Assembly: GCA_049293015.1 (NCBI GenBank)
Contig: JBATSB010000098.1
Coordinates: forward strand, 6,018-70,017
DNA: 64,000 nucleotides
Direction: 5' to 3'
From: UBA2330 sp049293015
GTDB lineage: Bacteria > Bacteroidota > Ignavibacteria > Tepidaquicellales > Tepidaquicellaceae
Shown here: in pieces, positions 1-8,979 of the stretch
How the letters are laid out: each line of letters begins with the position of its first letter
Numbering within the stretch: position 1 is the first letter of the stretch
The notes under the pieces: generated by a model
What the model was told of the DNA's origin: nothing
What the model saw: only the letters and a program-made list of their open reading frames with translations
The model's database searches: none
Program-made: the position numbers and the translations under genes

Positions 1-563
1 AGTGATTCATGAACTGCATCGAGTCTGTTGAAAGTGAGATCTCTGTTATGTTTGTAGGAAACAACGCCGGCAGCTTCTTCGAAGAGTTTTCTTCTTTCGT
101 GTTTTACGTCTGATAAAATGGTTTCAACCATTTTTAGCTCGATGACGGAGTAAGCGTCGGGACCGATTCCCGTGTCTATGAATAATTCCTTTATGTCCTT
201 AAGGCGGACTTTGGTGCCGTTGAGGTAGTATTCGGTTTCACCGCTTCTGTAAAATCTTCTTGCTATCTGAACTTCAGAATATTCTGTTGGAAGTATATTT
301 TTATTATTTTGGATTGTAACAGCAACTTCTGCAACACTCAATGGTTTTCTGAATTTTGTACCATTAAATACGACGTCTTCTCTTTTACCGCTTCTTAGTA
401 CTTTGTCTCCCTGCTCACCAAGAACCCATCTTAATGCATCTACAATATTTGATTTACCTGAACCGTTTGGACCGACTATAGCCGATACACCACTGTCAAA
501 CTCGATAGTAGTTTTGTCTGCAAACGATTTAAAACCAAATATTTCTATCTTGGATAAATACAA
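1..563 (-). CDS. smc: Chromosome segregation ATPase SMC, N-terminal part (continues beyond the window)
   Basis: SMC is the ATPase core of the bacterial condensin that compacts and segregates the chromosome. Only the first 187 or so codons are inside the window. The N-terminal head is clear: a KIEIFGFKSFADKT opening, a Walker A GPNGSGKS at residues 31-38 followed by NIVDALRWVLGEQ, and further on the conserved IDTGIGPDAYSVIEL and RRKLFEEAAGV stretches. The start is a TTG at 561-563; an in-frame TAA a few codons upstream rules out anything much longer, and no ATG fits. It lies 19 bp behind the GH2-like gene on the same strand, so the two may be cotranscribed. Family assignment is very secure; the rest of the protein cannot be judged. 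Confidence 0.95.
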   Translation of the reverse strand, partial: MYLSKIEIFGFKSFADKTTIEFDSGVSAIVGPNGSGKSNIVDALRWVLGEQGDKVLRSGKREDVVFNGTKFRKPLSVAEVAVTIQNNKNILPTEYSEVQIARRFYRSGETEYYLNGTKVRLKDIKELFIDTGIGPDAYSVIELKMVETILSDVKHERRKLFEEAAGVVSYKHNRDLTFNRLDAVHES

Positions 564-582
564 TAATTTTTAATAATTATTA

Positions 583-3192
583 TTAAGATGTTAAGTTTGT
601 TATCAGATCATAAGTCTCTAGAGCACCTGTAAAGAAATAAAAATAGCTGTATACGAGTGAAAAGAATATTATTATAATGGCAATTCCATAAAGGTAAACT
701 CTTCCTGTCCTGATGTCAAATAGAGTTTTAGCTCCAATTATGATTCTGTTCAGACTGAAGATCATTAGTATTCCAAAAAGCCATAATGACAGCTTAATAT
801 AAACCGGGTTAGTCTCAGCCAGTTTATACAGTACTGTACCAATTATTAAAAATATCAACATAGGTAATGTGGACCAGATGCATACAGTGTAAATGATCTT
901 AAAATAAGATTTTCCTTTTGTATAGAAAGATATAAAATATAATAAAAAAGATATTAAGAAAGTTAATAATATATTCAGGAATGACAGAGCAGATATGAGA
1001 TAAAATTTATTATTTACTATCTCGCTGAAATATATTTTGGAATCATTATTTGTAAATATTTTTGAAAGAAGTATATCAAAGGAGTTGTTATCATTAAAAA
1101 AGTATAGAACTGAGGACAGAAAAATTCCTATTCCGACTGAAATACTTAGCACCATTAATAAGTTGTAACCTCTTGATATAATCATCTGATCTTTGACCAA
1201 AGTAAAAAAGTAAGTAGGTTTATAAAGACATCTTATAAGACCAGATCTGAATTTTCGGTCTTTATTAATAAAAAAAGCAAAAGTCATCATTAACAAAATT
1301 CCGATGATAGTAAAAACATAAGGAAATTCAGTTATATAATTTCCTTCCTGAATCCTGGAAAGGTCTTCATTGTTTAAAAGTCTTTTTACAAAATTAGTTG
1401 AAAGCTTTTGCTCTCTGTTAAAAGTAGTAATTCCGTTAGTCTTTAAATGAGGATTGATATCCAAAGGATAATTTAATGGATTTTCTGAATTCCAGTCAGC
1501 ATAAGATGACATAAAATTTCCAAAAAAAGACTTAGATGCAGAAGGATAAAGTTCTTTAAAAAACTTTACCTGCGACTCCTGAGACCTGATATCACTAAAG
1601 CCGTTACTGTTGCCGTTTTGAATATTAATACCATAGTATGACAGGAAATATGCTCTGTTCTTTCTGTTGGAAACCGGGCTGGCTTTATTTGTCAGTTCAG
1701 CAATATCATTTTTAATAGTATTATAATCTTGCTGATAAAAATTTATCCCTACAAAATCTACAAGCTCAGAACAAATATCAGAATTAAATGGTCTGGAAGT
1801 ATAATACTTGAATCTACTGTTTAAAGAATCAATGATATTGACAGCGGACTTTACATATTCTAAAGACGAACCTGAAGAAACATCAAAATCATTTCCAAGT
1901 CCCCAGGCAAAAATGCTCGGCTCATTTCTGTCCCTTTTAATGATCTCAGTAAGATAATCCAAAACTGAATTAACAAATCTTTCTTCATTAAAATAATGTG
2001 TCGATATTTCATTGAGAGGAATTTCCTGCAGCAGAAATAATCCAATACGATTACATACATTTACTATATAAGGATGTGAGGTCCTGCCTGGTACTCTTAC
2101 TGCATTAAAACCTAGTGCCTTTATATTTTGCAGATCTTTTTCTACCTCTTTATAAGACAGTGCAGATGCAATACCGGGCATGTCTTCATAGTAATTTATA
2201 CCTTTAAGACTGATCTGTTTCCCGCTTTGGAAGATCTGATCATTACTTTTTGTTAGGTCATTAAATCCGGTTTCTGATATAGATTCATCAATAATATTAC
2301 CTGATTTATCTGTTATTTGAATTTTCAGTAAATAAAGTTCGGGAGTTTCAGGCGACCATAATACCGGATTACTGATGGAAATAAAATTTTCAGCCTTAAT
2401 TGTATTGTTATCCACCATTTCAAACAGGACAGGTTCTGATGAAAAGATTTCCTCTTCATTAGATTTTTTGGTTAGAGTTGTTTTTACAAAAAACTCTTTC
2501 ATAGAAAGTGAATCGCTCAAGTCTTTTAATAATGTGGATTTTACCTCTATATAATTTGTTAGTTTTAAGGAAAGAAGATTATCTATTTTATATTTAATAT
2601 AATTATTATAGACAAAAACTTTTGGAACAGCTATTAAATAGATATCTTTATCAATTCCTCCAAAAACTCTTGAATAATTAATTTGGTCAGACAGAGGAGT
2701 TGTATTCCTGAAATTAAGGCTGCTGTTAATGCTTATAGTAATTTCAGTTTGTGAAGTCACAATTCCGTCTGACAACGGAACAATAATAGGGGAATATCCA
2801 CCGGTATGACTTGAGACGAAGTTGTTATTTATTTTGATCTCGGATTCATAATTGATCCCTTCAGCTACAAAAATAAAGCTTTTTGTTTTCAGGATCTCCG
2901 GGTCGATTGTGATCTTTTTTCTAAAAAATGCTTTGCCGGAAAAATCATAAGCCAGCGGGACATTGAAAGTTGAATAAGATTTGCCTTCATTAAAAGAAGC
3001 TTCCCAGGGACCATTGAGACTAATCTTTTCACGGGTTTCACTGTTAAAAAATAATCCGACATCAGAAATATCTGTTTCAGCCGGTCTTTCAAATACTTTT
3101 ATTTGAGCAGAAAGTGAAGCAGAATTTAATAAGATAAGGAGTAAAAAAAATAACTTACCTGTTAATTGTTTTAAAATAATAGAAATATTCAT
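583..3192 (-). CDS. GH2-like glycosidase fold protein with C-terminal membrane domain, probably inactive
   Basis: About 869 residues. The order is a signal peptide (residues 1-30, ending LSA), a glycoside hydrolase family 2 sugar-binding jelly-roll (about 55-200), an immunoglobulin-like domain (about 200-315), a TIM-barrel domain (about 320-600), then about six hydrophobic helices between 625 and 855. The barrel segment WGLGND aligns with the family acid/base motif W-S-x-x-N-E, so Glu is Asp (about residue 435). The segment LSYYG aligns with the nucleophile motif T-E-Y-G, so Glu is Tyr (about 519). Family knowledge says both glutamates are needed, so I infer a non-catalytic or altered protein that binds glycans at the membrane. 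The ATG at 3190-3192 was preferred to a TTG one codon earlier. It sits directly upstream of smc. The helix domain could be Yip1-like, but I cannot confirm that. Confidence 0.75.
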   Translation of the reverse strand: MNISIILKQLTGKLFFLLLILLNSASLSAQIKVFERPAETDISDVGLFFNSETREKISLNGPWEASFNEGKSYSTFNVPLAYDFSGKAFFRKKITIDPEILKTKSFIFVAEGINYESEIKINNNFVSSHTGGYSPIIVPLSDGIVTSQTEITISINSSLNFRNTTPLSDQINYSRVFGGIDKDIYLIAVPKVFVYNNYIKYKIDNLLSLKLTNYIEVKSTLLKDLSDSLSMKEFFVKTTLTKKSNEEEIFSSEPVLFEMVDNNTIKAENFISISNPVLWSPETPELYLLKIQITDKSGNIIDESISETGFNDLTKSNDQIFQSGKQISLKGINYYEDMPGIASALSYKEVEKDLQNIKALGFNAVRVPGRTSHPYIVNVCNRIGLFLLQEIPLNEISTHYFNEERFVNSVLDYLTEIIKRDRNEPSIFAWGLGNDFDVSSGSSLEYVKSAVNIIDSLNSRFKYYTSRPFNSDICSELVDFVGINFYQQDYNTIKNDIAELTNKASPVSNRKNRAYFLSYYGINIQNGNSNGFSDIRSQESQVKFFKELYPSASKSFFGNFMSSYADWNSENPLNYPLDINPHLKTNGITTFNREQKLSTNFVKRLLNNEDLSRIQEGNYITEFPYVFTIIGILLMMTFAFFINKDRKFRSGLIRCLYKPTYFFTLVKDQMIISRGYNLLMVLSISVGIGIFLSSVLYFFNDNNSFDILLSKIFTNNDSKIYFSEIVNNKFYLISALSFLNILLTFLISFLLYFISFYTKGKSYFKIIYTVCIWSTLPMLIFLIIGTVLYKLAETNPVYIKLSLWLFGILMIFSLNRIIIGAKTLFDIRTGRVYLYGIAIIIIFFSLVYSYFYFFTGALETYDLITNLTS

Positions 3193-3324
3193 CAATGATT
3201 TAAAAGATATGCAAATATAACAAATAGCATAAGGAATTTAAAGTATTGAATTATAAAGTATCTTTTTAGTATGATACATTAATATTTCATTTTTTTTGAA
3301 TTAGCTGGTCTTAAAACATTGGAA

Positions 3325-3394
3325 TTGCCTTAAAGACTCTAAGACTCAAAGTTTAAAAACATTTAAAATTAAATTCTTTGAGCCTTTGAGGCAA
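3325..3394. repeat. Dispersed imperfect palindrome, family PAL-B, copy 1
   Basis: The left arm reads TTGCCTTAAAGACTCTAAG and the right arm ends TTTGAGCCTTTGAGGCAA, with an AT-rich centre. Arms of the same type occur at 22645-22730, 22799-22828 (half), 26898-27074 (expanded) and 57681-57757, always between genes. It could fold as a long hairpin in RNA or be a miniature mobile element; nothing in it is coding. Confidence 0.7.
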
Positions 3395-3484
3395 AATTTG
3401 TATTTGTAATTTTGGAAAATCTAAGGAAAATGAATACGGGTGGATCTTTTAAAAAAATCGAGACTAAGAATGTAAGATATAATT

Positions 3485-3518
3485 AAAAAACCCGGAGCTC
3501 CTGTTAAGGAGCATCCGG
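3485..3518 (-). terminator. Intrinsic terminator for the T9SS cargo gene
   Basis: On the minus strand a stem of CCGGATGCTCCT against AGGAGCTCCGG (one bulged base, loop TTAAC or similar) is followed by a run of six T. It lies about 25 bp past the stop of the T9SS cargo gene, which is where its terminator should be. Confidence 0.8.
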
Positions 3519-3544
3519 ATTTAGCGGAAAGCAAGCAAGCAATT

Positions 3545-5254
3545 TTACTTTAGTATAGTCATCCTTCTCGTTAATATAATTCCATTTGCATCGAGTCTGT
3601 AAAAATATGCACCTGAAGATAATTCATTCGCACTGAACGTTACTTTATGTTCACCGCTGGGTTTGAAACCGTTTAAAACGGTCCTCACTTCCTTTCCTGT
3701 GATATCATATATTTTTAAACTGACGAATCCATCTTTGGGAATAAAGAAGTTAATGCTCGTAGTGGGATTGAAGGGATTAGGGAAATTACCCAATCGGTAG
3801 CCGATTGTTCTTTCATATTTTGTTGCTTCGTTTAATTCCCTAATTTCTGCGAAAATGTTGTTGAAGTATTTGTATACAATCACAAGTTTATCCGACTGTG
3901 ATGTAAATGAAGTATATTCTCCGTCATCTATGCTGTTTTGAATTTCAGTAGTGTTGTTACATAGATAGGATTCGTCAGTTAAATTCATATTGGAAATAAA
4001 TAATCTGTTAGCATCTGTATTTGTCCAGTTTACAAAGAATTTATTATTATAAACTGTCATTGAATTTTTAATTCTAATATCCGGCAATATTCTTTCATCG
4101 TTTCCTTTAGATTGTTCACATGAAATTATAGCTCCATTTTCAGGATATGAAGTAATTAAATTCTTATCAAACTCAGAACCCATTATCAGGTTTGAATTAA
4201 AAGATTTATCCTTCCATATTAAAAATGCTCCATAATTCCCATTCGAATAAATTCTTACATCACCGGTTCTTTCTTTTCCTAAAATTTCTATTTCATCCGT
4301 TACCTGAAGATTTGTATTTATCTTTAAAAGTTTTATAAATTCCTGTCCTTCTCTGAACATATCTGATGCCAGAAGAATAGTACCATTGTCAGAAGAAATG
4401 ATATTATGATTATAGAAAACTTCTTTTCTCGGGGAATTGAAACCTGTATTATCAGAGATACTATTAAAAGAATTACTAAGTATCAGGTTACCTTTATGCC
4501 CGTTTAAATAGGGTGTACCGTCATGATCAAGTCTTGATGCATAGATATCCTGCCGATAAGGTAAGTTACTTTCAAAGGCATTTCTATTATCAAGCCACAT
4601 TACAAAAACTCCGCCCATTCCGTCAGTCGCCAAAGTTGGTTTTCTCTGATCATTTTCATAGTCACATACTTTTGCAGGCTGTTCATCATTCCATATCTTA
4701 TTCACGTTGTAATCAATTGCCTGTGCATAGATGTCGTATTGTCCGTCATAATAGTTCTCCCAAGTAATGACAATTAAATCATGTTCAGTGACAACTGACG
4801 AGGGGCTGGAGTTATTTCCGCGCAAGATACCGGAAATTGAAACTGGTCTTTCTGTAGTACCATCAAAATTAATTTTTATAGCTATTATTTCTTCTTTTTG
4901 AGCTGAAATATGATTCAATATTATAACAGCTCCTCCTGTCTGATCCGGATGTATTATTGGAAAATCATTAGAAAAACCAATATTACTTATTATTATTATT
5001 CCAAAATCTCCCCAGGCAGTACTGCCGTCGGGATTGAGCTTTTGTGCAAACAATGTACCGTTGTCGGTTTCCTCTGTCCAGATTATTAAATTCTCAATTC
5101 CGAATCTGTCAGAATTCAGCTCTGAAGTAACAGGGTATAGTTTGTTTCTTTTACTGTTTGTAAGTGAAACAGTCTTTGAAAACATTTCACTTGTCAAAAG
5201 GGTCGCTAAAATTATTGTTAAGATCACTAAATTTAAAAATGCTCGCTTTTTCAT
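3545..5254 (-). CDS. Secreted protein with T9SS type A C-terminal sorting domain
   Basis: A 569-residue exported protein. Residues 1-26 are a signal peptide (MKKRAF start, long hydrophobic core). The middle (about 35-480) is made of repeated beta-strand segments with phrases such as AQKLNPDGSTAWGDFG and GGAVIIL, typical of propeller-like repeat proteins in Ignavibacteria. The last 85 residues are a classic sorting domain: FPNPFNPTTSINF, then LKIYDITGKEV, SGEHKVTF and a final YFYRLDANG...RRMTILK. In this family the domain sends the protein through the T9SS, whose SprA pore is encoded at 45.0-51.6 kb, to be attached or released at the surface. The ligand or role of the propeller is unknown. It has its own terminator and no operon partner. 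Confidence 0.85.
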   Translation of the reverse strand: MKKRAFLNLVILTIILATLLTSEMFSKTVSLTNSKRNKLYPVTSELNSDRFGIENLIIWTEETDNGTLFAQKLNPDGSTAWGDFGIIIISNIGFSNDFPIIHPDQTGGAVIILNHISAQKEEIIAIKINFDGTTERPVSISGILRGNNSSPSSVVTEHDLIVITWENYYDGQYDIYAQAIDYNVNKIWNDEQPAKVCDYENDQRKPTLATDGMGGVFVMWLDNRNAFESNLPYRQDIYASRLDHDGTPYLNGHKGNLILSNSFNSISDNTGFNSPRKEVFYNHNIISSDNGTILLASDMFREGQEFIKLLKINTNLQVTDEIEILGKERTGDVRIYSNGNYGAFLIWKDKSFNSNLIMGSEFDKNLITSYPENGAIISCEQSKGNDERILPDIRIKNSMTVYNNKFFVNWTNTDANRLFISNMNLTDESYLCNNTTEIQNSIDDGEYTSFTSQSDKLVIVYKYFNNIFAEIRELNEATKYERTIGYRLGNFPNPFNPTTSINFFIPKDGFVSLKIYDITGKEVRTVLNGFKPSGEHKVTFSANELSSGAYFYRLDANGIILTRRMTILK

Positions 5255-5629
5255 TTTTGTCTTTTTTAATTTTTTAAAAAATAAATCTTGTTAAAAATTG
5301 TTTCTAAATTTTTCATTTTGTTTCATCCTCAGGATTTTTAAATTGACTCTGTTGCTTTTAGTAGTTCATTAAATGTTCTTTTTTGATTTTAAAATTTTAC
5401 CGGTAAATTTAAAATCTTTTTTATTTCTTAAAACTTTCTTTAAACTTCGTCTTCAATTAAGAAGCTTGACAAAATTATAAAAAAAACAGACACGAGTCAA
5501 ATGGTAAAAAAGACCATTTGTGAAAAAACGTTTTAGACACCTTTCAAAGCACTGTAAACAAAGGGTTTGTGAAAATTAAATTAAAGAAAATTCTGAAAAA
5601 AAAGTTATTTTCAAAAAAAATTAAAAAAT
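5255..5629. other. Divergent intergenic region, AT-rich, with one small hairpin
   Basis: These 375 bases separate two divergent genes and must hold both promoters. The only clear structure is a 7-bp perfect hairpin at 5499-5519 (AAATGGT, loop, ACCATTT). I could not place a convincing Bacteroidota-type -33/-7 promoter pair by eye. Confidence 0.5.
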
Positions 5630-7066
5630 ATGATCGAATATTTAAACAAGTTTACTACCGAAGAAGTCTTACGATTTGAAAAATTCGTGAAATCACCGTT
5701 CTATAATTCAAATAAAAATCTGCTAAAATTAACTGACTATCTCATTAAACTGTATCCGGATATTAATGAAATAAATTCATCAAAATCTGTAATCTCAGTA
5801 AAGGTTTTAAATGAAGAAGAAATAAATGATGTAAAGGTCAGAAAATTAATGTCAGATTTTAATAAGGTGATAGATAGATTTATAGTGCAGATCGAATTTG
5901 AATCTGATACTATTAGAAATAGAATTCTTCTGTTAAATTCATTGAGAAAAAGGGGAATGGACAAGAGGTTTGATTTTGATTTTAATGAGTTTAGCAAAAG
6001 TCAGAAAAATTTATTTTCAAAAGATGAAGATTATTATAACAATGAAGTAAATTTATTGAGTGAGTATTATAGTCATAATCAAAGCAAATATAAAAATATC
6101 AAAGCGGAGATACTTCAGGAAAAATCAGATAATATCGACATGCGATTTATTTTTGCAAAGCTTCATACGTTTCATGAGATGTTTGACAATGAAGGTTCGC
6201 GTAACAGGGATAAGTTTTTTAGCAAAACATTCTACGAGGAAATTATGAGTTACATTGAAAATAATCTTAAAAGCATCAGAGAAGATCATCCTAATATTTA
6301 TATTATTTATCTGGTACTAAAGATGAATGAAACTTTTAATGACGACTATCTTGATTCATTATTGAAATATCTTAAAACAAATCAAAAGAAATTTACAAAT
6401 TATAATTTAGTTTATTATTATAATTACATTACTGCATATTATAACAAAAAAATAAATGCCGGTCATATCAGATACAGAAAGGATCTTATAAAATTATATA
6501 TGATGATGATGAAAAATGATCTGTTTCTTATAGACAATATTATAACAGATTTTGAATATAATAATGTAGTGAATATTGCTCTGGCAGAGGGAGAATATGG
6601 CTGGGTAGATGATTTTATTGAAACATATAAATCATTTCTTGAAAAAACTTTCGGAGAAGATATATATAATCTTGCAAAGGCAAAACTTTTTTTTCATTTG
6701 GAAAAGTATGATGATATTTTTGAATATCTGAATAAAGTAGATATTAAGGATCCGACTTATTATATAAATTCAAAGTTTTTACTTGGCAGGGTTTATTTTG
6801 AAAAGGATGAGAATGAAAGTATTCAGTATATTCTTGATAATCTGCTGCAGTATAAGCGAAACAAGAAAATTTTATCGGAAGAACAGCAAAAAAGCATACA
6901 GCTTTATCTAGGATTTATGAATGATCTTATAAAAATATCAAATTGTCCGGACCTCGAAAAAGATAGAAAAAAAAGTATGAAAGCTATAATGAGAAAAGAG
7001 CTTTCAAATCCGGACGGGTTTATTCCTGGCAGGAGCTGGTTCTATGAAAAGCTTGAGAAAGTATAA
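5630..7066 (+). CDS. Unknown helical protein, paralog of the 10588-12093 gene
   Basis: 478 residues, no signal peptide or membrane segment, rich in Lys, Asn, Asp, Tyr and Leu, and predicted by eye to be almost all helix; spacing of aromatic and Leu residues suggests TPR-like or similar solenoid repeats. The N-terminus FTTEEVLRFEKFVKSPFYN followed by a short helix ending LYPDI matches FSREELDRFEDFLKSPYHN and YYPDF in the minus-strand gene at 10588-12093. The two also share a conserved spacing to an LMSDFNKVIDRFI / LIHDFTKLSEDFI helix. So they are paralogs of one family. I recognise the N-terminal motif as recurring in this lineage but know no function. The two genes lie at opposite ends of a repeat-filled stretch. 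Confidence 0.75.
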   Translation: MIEYLNKFTTEEVLRFEKFVKSPFYNSNKNLLKLTDYLIKLYPDINEINSSKSVISVKVLNEEEINDVKVRKLMSDFNKVIDRFIVQIEFESDTIRNRILLLNSLRKRGMDKRFDFDFNEFSKSQKNLFSKDEDYYNNEVNLLSEYYSHNQSKYKNIKAEILQEKSDNIDMRFIFAKLHTFHEMFDNEGSRNRDKFFSKTFYEEIMSYIENNLKSIREDHPNIYIIYLVLKMNETFNDDYLDSLLKYLKTNQKKFTNYNLVYYYNYITAYYNKKINAGHIRYRKDLIKLYMMMMKNDLFLIDNIITDFEYNNVVNIALAEGEYGWVDDFIETYKSFLEKTFGEDIYNLAKAKLFFHLEKYDDIFEYLNKVDIKDPTYYINSKFLLGRVYFEKDENESIQYILDNLLQYKRNKKILSEEQQKSIQLYLGFMNDLIKISNCPDLEKDRKKSMKAIMRKELSNPDGFIPGRSWFYEKLEKV

Positions 7067-7108
7067 ATCATAAATGATAAAGTCTTTCGGCAACACCCCA
7101 CTTCGCTC

Positions 7109-7268
7109 AATGCCATTAAGTTAAGGGAAATTGTTTGAAGAAGACTCGTCGCTATCAGCAAACCCCTCCCAGCCTCCCCTTTGGACAAAGGGGAGGAGCA
7201 AGAACTTATAAATAATAAATTTTTAGCATTAATTTTATAATAAAAAAATCCCTTAACTTAATGGCATT
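7109..7268. repeat. Perfect 20-bp inverted repeat bounding a 160-bp segment (possible MITE)
   Basis: The 20-mer at 7109-7128 (AATGCCATTAAGTTAAGGGA) is exactly reverse-complemented at 7249-7268. Between them is a shorter palindrome, CCTCCCCTTTGGACAAAGGG (around 7174-7194), and AT-rich DNA. There is no open reading frame inside. A non-autonomous transposable element is a reasonable reading, but no target-site duplication is obvious, so this stays a proposal. Confidence 0.6.
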
Positions 7269-7270
7269 AC

Positions 7271-7694
7271 CCCTTTGCTCCCCCTTTTTTAAGGGGGAAT
7301 TACTTGTAAATTATTCTGAAACGTGCTTTTAGAAGTTTAGAGTTGATTTCTAAGAATTGAGTTTAAATTAACTTGACTGTTAAGATTACTGAGTTTGTTG
7401 CTATTAGTTGTTTGCTATTTGTTTCGGCGACAACCCCCTTCGCTCCCCCTTTTTTAAGGGGGAATTACTTTTAGATTATTCTGAAACGTGCTTTTAGAAG
7501 TTTAGAGTTGATTTCTAAGAATTGAGTTTAAATTAGCATGACTGTTAAGATTGCTGAGTTTGTTGCTATTAGTTGTTTGCTATTTGTTTCGGCGACACCC
7601 CCCTTCGCTCCCCCTTTTTTAAGGGGGAATTACTTGTAAATTATTCTGAAACGTGCTTTTAGAAGTTTAGAATTCGTTTCTAAAAATTGAGTAA
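7271..7694. repeat. 165-bp tandem repeat, about 2.6 copies
   Basis: The segment GCTCCCCCTTTTTTAAGGGG recurs at 7277, 7442 and 7607, exactly 165 bp apart, with near-identical DNA between (AATTACTT, then TTATTCTGAAACGTGC, then GTTGCTATTAGTTG, then TTTCGGCGACA). The third copy fades after about 7694. Each unit carries a CCCCCTT...AAGGGGG palindrome. A fragment of the unit junction (TTCGGCAACACCCCACTTCG) also occurs at about 7086-7105, next to the inverted repeat. It is non-coding in every frame; the near identity points to recent duplication. Confidence 0.85.
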
Positions 7695-7890
7695 AAATAT
7701 TCTTACCATTTTGCGATTAAATTAGGTTGTAATAGATTAGTTACCTGATCAACAAAGACTGTTTTTTCTGACAAGATTCTGCAACAGTCATATCTATGCA
7801 ACTAATTCTGAACAGATAAATCCTATACTATCTGTTCTTCTGACTTTAAAATTATCCTTCCATCTTCACATCAAGTTTCCGTCTCAAAAC

Positions 7891-7915
7891 AAAAAAAGCG
7901 GTTAAAACCGCTTTT
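7891..7915 (-). terminator. Intrinsic terminator downstream of tRNA-Arg
   Basis: AAAAGCGG-TTAAAA-CCGCTTTT is a perfect stem. On the minus strand it is followed by seven T, about 20 bp after the 3' end of the tRNA. The flanking A and T runs mean it could also act on the other strand. Confidence 0.8.
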
Positions 7916-7935
7916 CTAAAATTCCACATCCAAAG

Positions 7936-8009
7936 TACGCCCGACTGGAATCGAACCAGTAACCTACAGCTTAGAAGGCTGTTGCTCTATCCGATTGAGC
8001 TACGGGCGC
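7936..8009 (-). tRNA. tRNA-Arg (anticodon TCT)
   Basis: Read on the minus strand, the 74 bases form a full cloverleaf: acceptor GCGCCCG against CGGGCGT (a G-T wobble closes the stem), D arm AGCTCAATCGGATAGAGC, anticodon stem ACAGC/GCTGT around loop CTTCTAA, and T arm ACTGG-TTCGATT-CCAGT. The anticodon TCT reads AGA/AGG arginine codons, which are common in this AT-rich genome. CCA is not encoded. A terminator follows, so it is probably a single-gene transcript. The repeats on one side make it a possible insertion point for the island. Confidence 0.97.
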
Positions 8010-8565
8010 ATTAATTTCCTTTAAGGAACGTCCAAAATAGTCAATTTATTAAAATCATTCAAATCATATTTAATGCCTATTAAAAGAATTTTATTGATAA
8101 CATGATCTTTGTTTTTATTAGAAAAATCTACTTCAATCTCAAAAATGTATCGGGGAAAAATCGGATGAACGGACTAATTTGAATAGTCCAAAACGAGAAT
8201 AAACAAAATAATCACTTTTTTTACCCTGATTTAATTTTGATTTATTTAGACAAAGCCTTATCCAGCCTACCTAAAACAGATGCCAAAATCGTTTTTTCAC
8301 AAACCGTGTTTTTTTATATTTGACTCGTCTGCTTAAAATTTATATTTTCGTATCAAATTTATTGTTAGAAATAATTGAAGGAAAAAAAGAAATTGATCTG
8401 AAAAAGGATTTTTTATTTTATTCAAAATAATTTTTCCTTTTAGAATATCGGGATCTGATATTTTTTTACAGGAAAAGATTTTTAATATGCAGATTAAATT
8501 TTTAACAATTCAGTGAAATGGTTTTGTGTTCTTTATTGGTATCCGGAAAGCAAAGGGAAATATTT
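8010..8565. other. Non-coding AT-rich stretch upstream of tRNA-Arg
   Basis: No open frame with a plausible start, no clear hairpin and no repeat is seen here. The right-hand end near 8010-8060 should contain the tRNA promoter, but I could not identify its boxes. Confidence 0.4.
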
Positions 8566-8567
8566 TA

Positions 8568-8833
8568 GAACATTTGGGAAATGTTTGAGAATATTTGGGA
8601 AATGATTTAGAACATTTGGGAAATCCCTGAGCAATTTTGGGAAATGTTTGAGAACATTTGGGAAATGTATGAGAACATTTGGGAAATCCCTGAGCAATTT
8701 TGGGAAATGTATGAGAACATTTGGAAAACCCCTGAGCAACTTTGGGAAATGTATGAGAACATTTGGGAAACCCCTGAGCAACTTTGGGAAATGTTTGAGA
8801 ACATTTGGGAAACCCCTGAGCAATTTTGGGAAA
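8568..8833. repeat. 21/42-bp tandem array with dyad units
   Basis: About twelve 21-bp units alternate between two types, roughly GAGAACATTTGGGAAATGTA and a unit containing CCTGAGCAATTTTGGGAAAT, giving a 42-bp period in the right half. Many units contain AACATTT-GGG-AAATGTT, a perfect 7-bp dyad. Because 21 is a multiple of three and no stop codon falls in several frames, open frames exist on both strands (for example 8644-8847 plus and 8823-8533 minus). None has a convincing start or a compositional case for translation. The unit length equals two DNA helical turns, so every unit faces the same side. Confidence 0.85.
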
Positions 8834-8979
8834 ACTTTAAATTGTAAATAAGTTAGATTTTTAACAAAAAAAGGATGAAACTCTTTTTAAATTTGAAATG
8901 CGCATAAAAAAGGGACATTCTGTAACAAAGAAACAAAAGCAACAAACATTTATTAATTAAACTCTATAAGGAGAAAGTC

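Noticed and set aside
1753..2060. Internal minus-strand frame within the GH2-like gene
   Set aside because: Out-of-frame shadow of a long gene with clear domains.
5499..5519. Hairpin AAATGGT/ACCATTT as a terminator
   Set aside because: It lies between two divergent genes with no gene ending there and has no clear T run beyond it.
7271..7694. CRISPR array
   Set aside because: The whole 165-bp unit is repeated, so there are no unique spacers between short repeats, and no cas genes are present.
8533..8851. Open frames on both strands across the 21/42-bp array as real genes
   Set aside because: They arise because the unit is a multiple of three and stop-free in several frames. None has a ribosome-binding site, and their starts lie inside repeat units.
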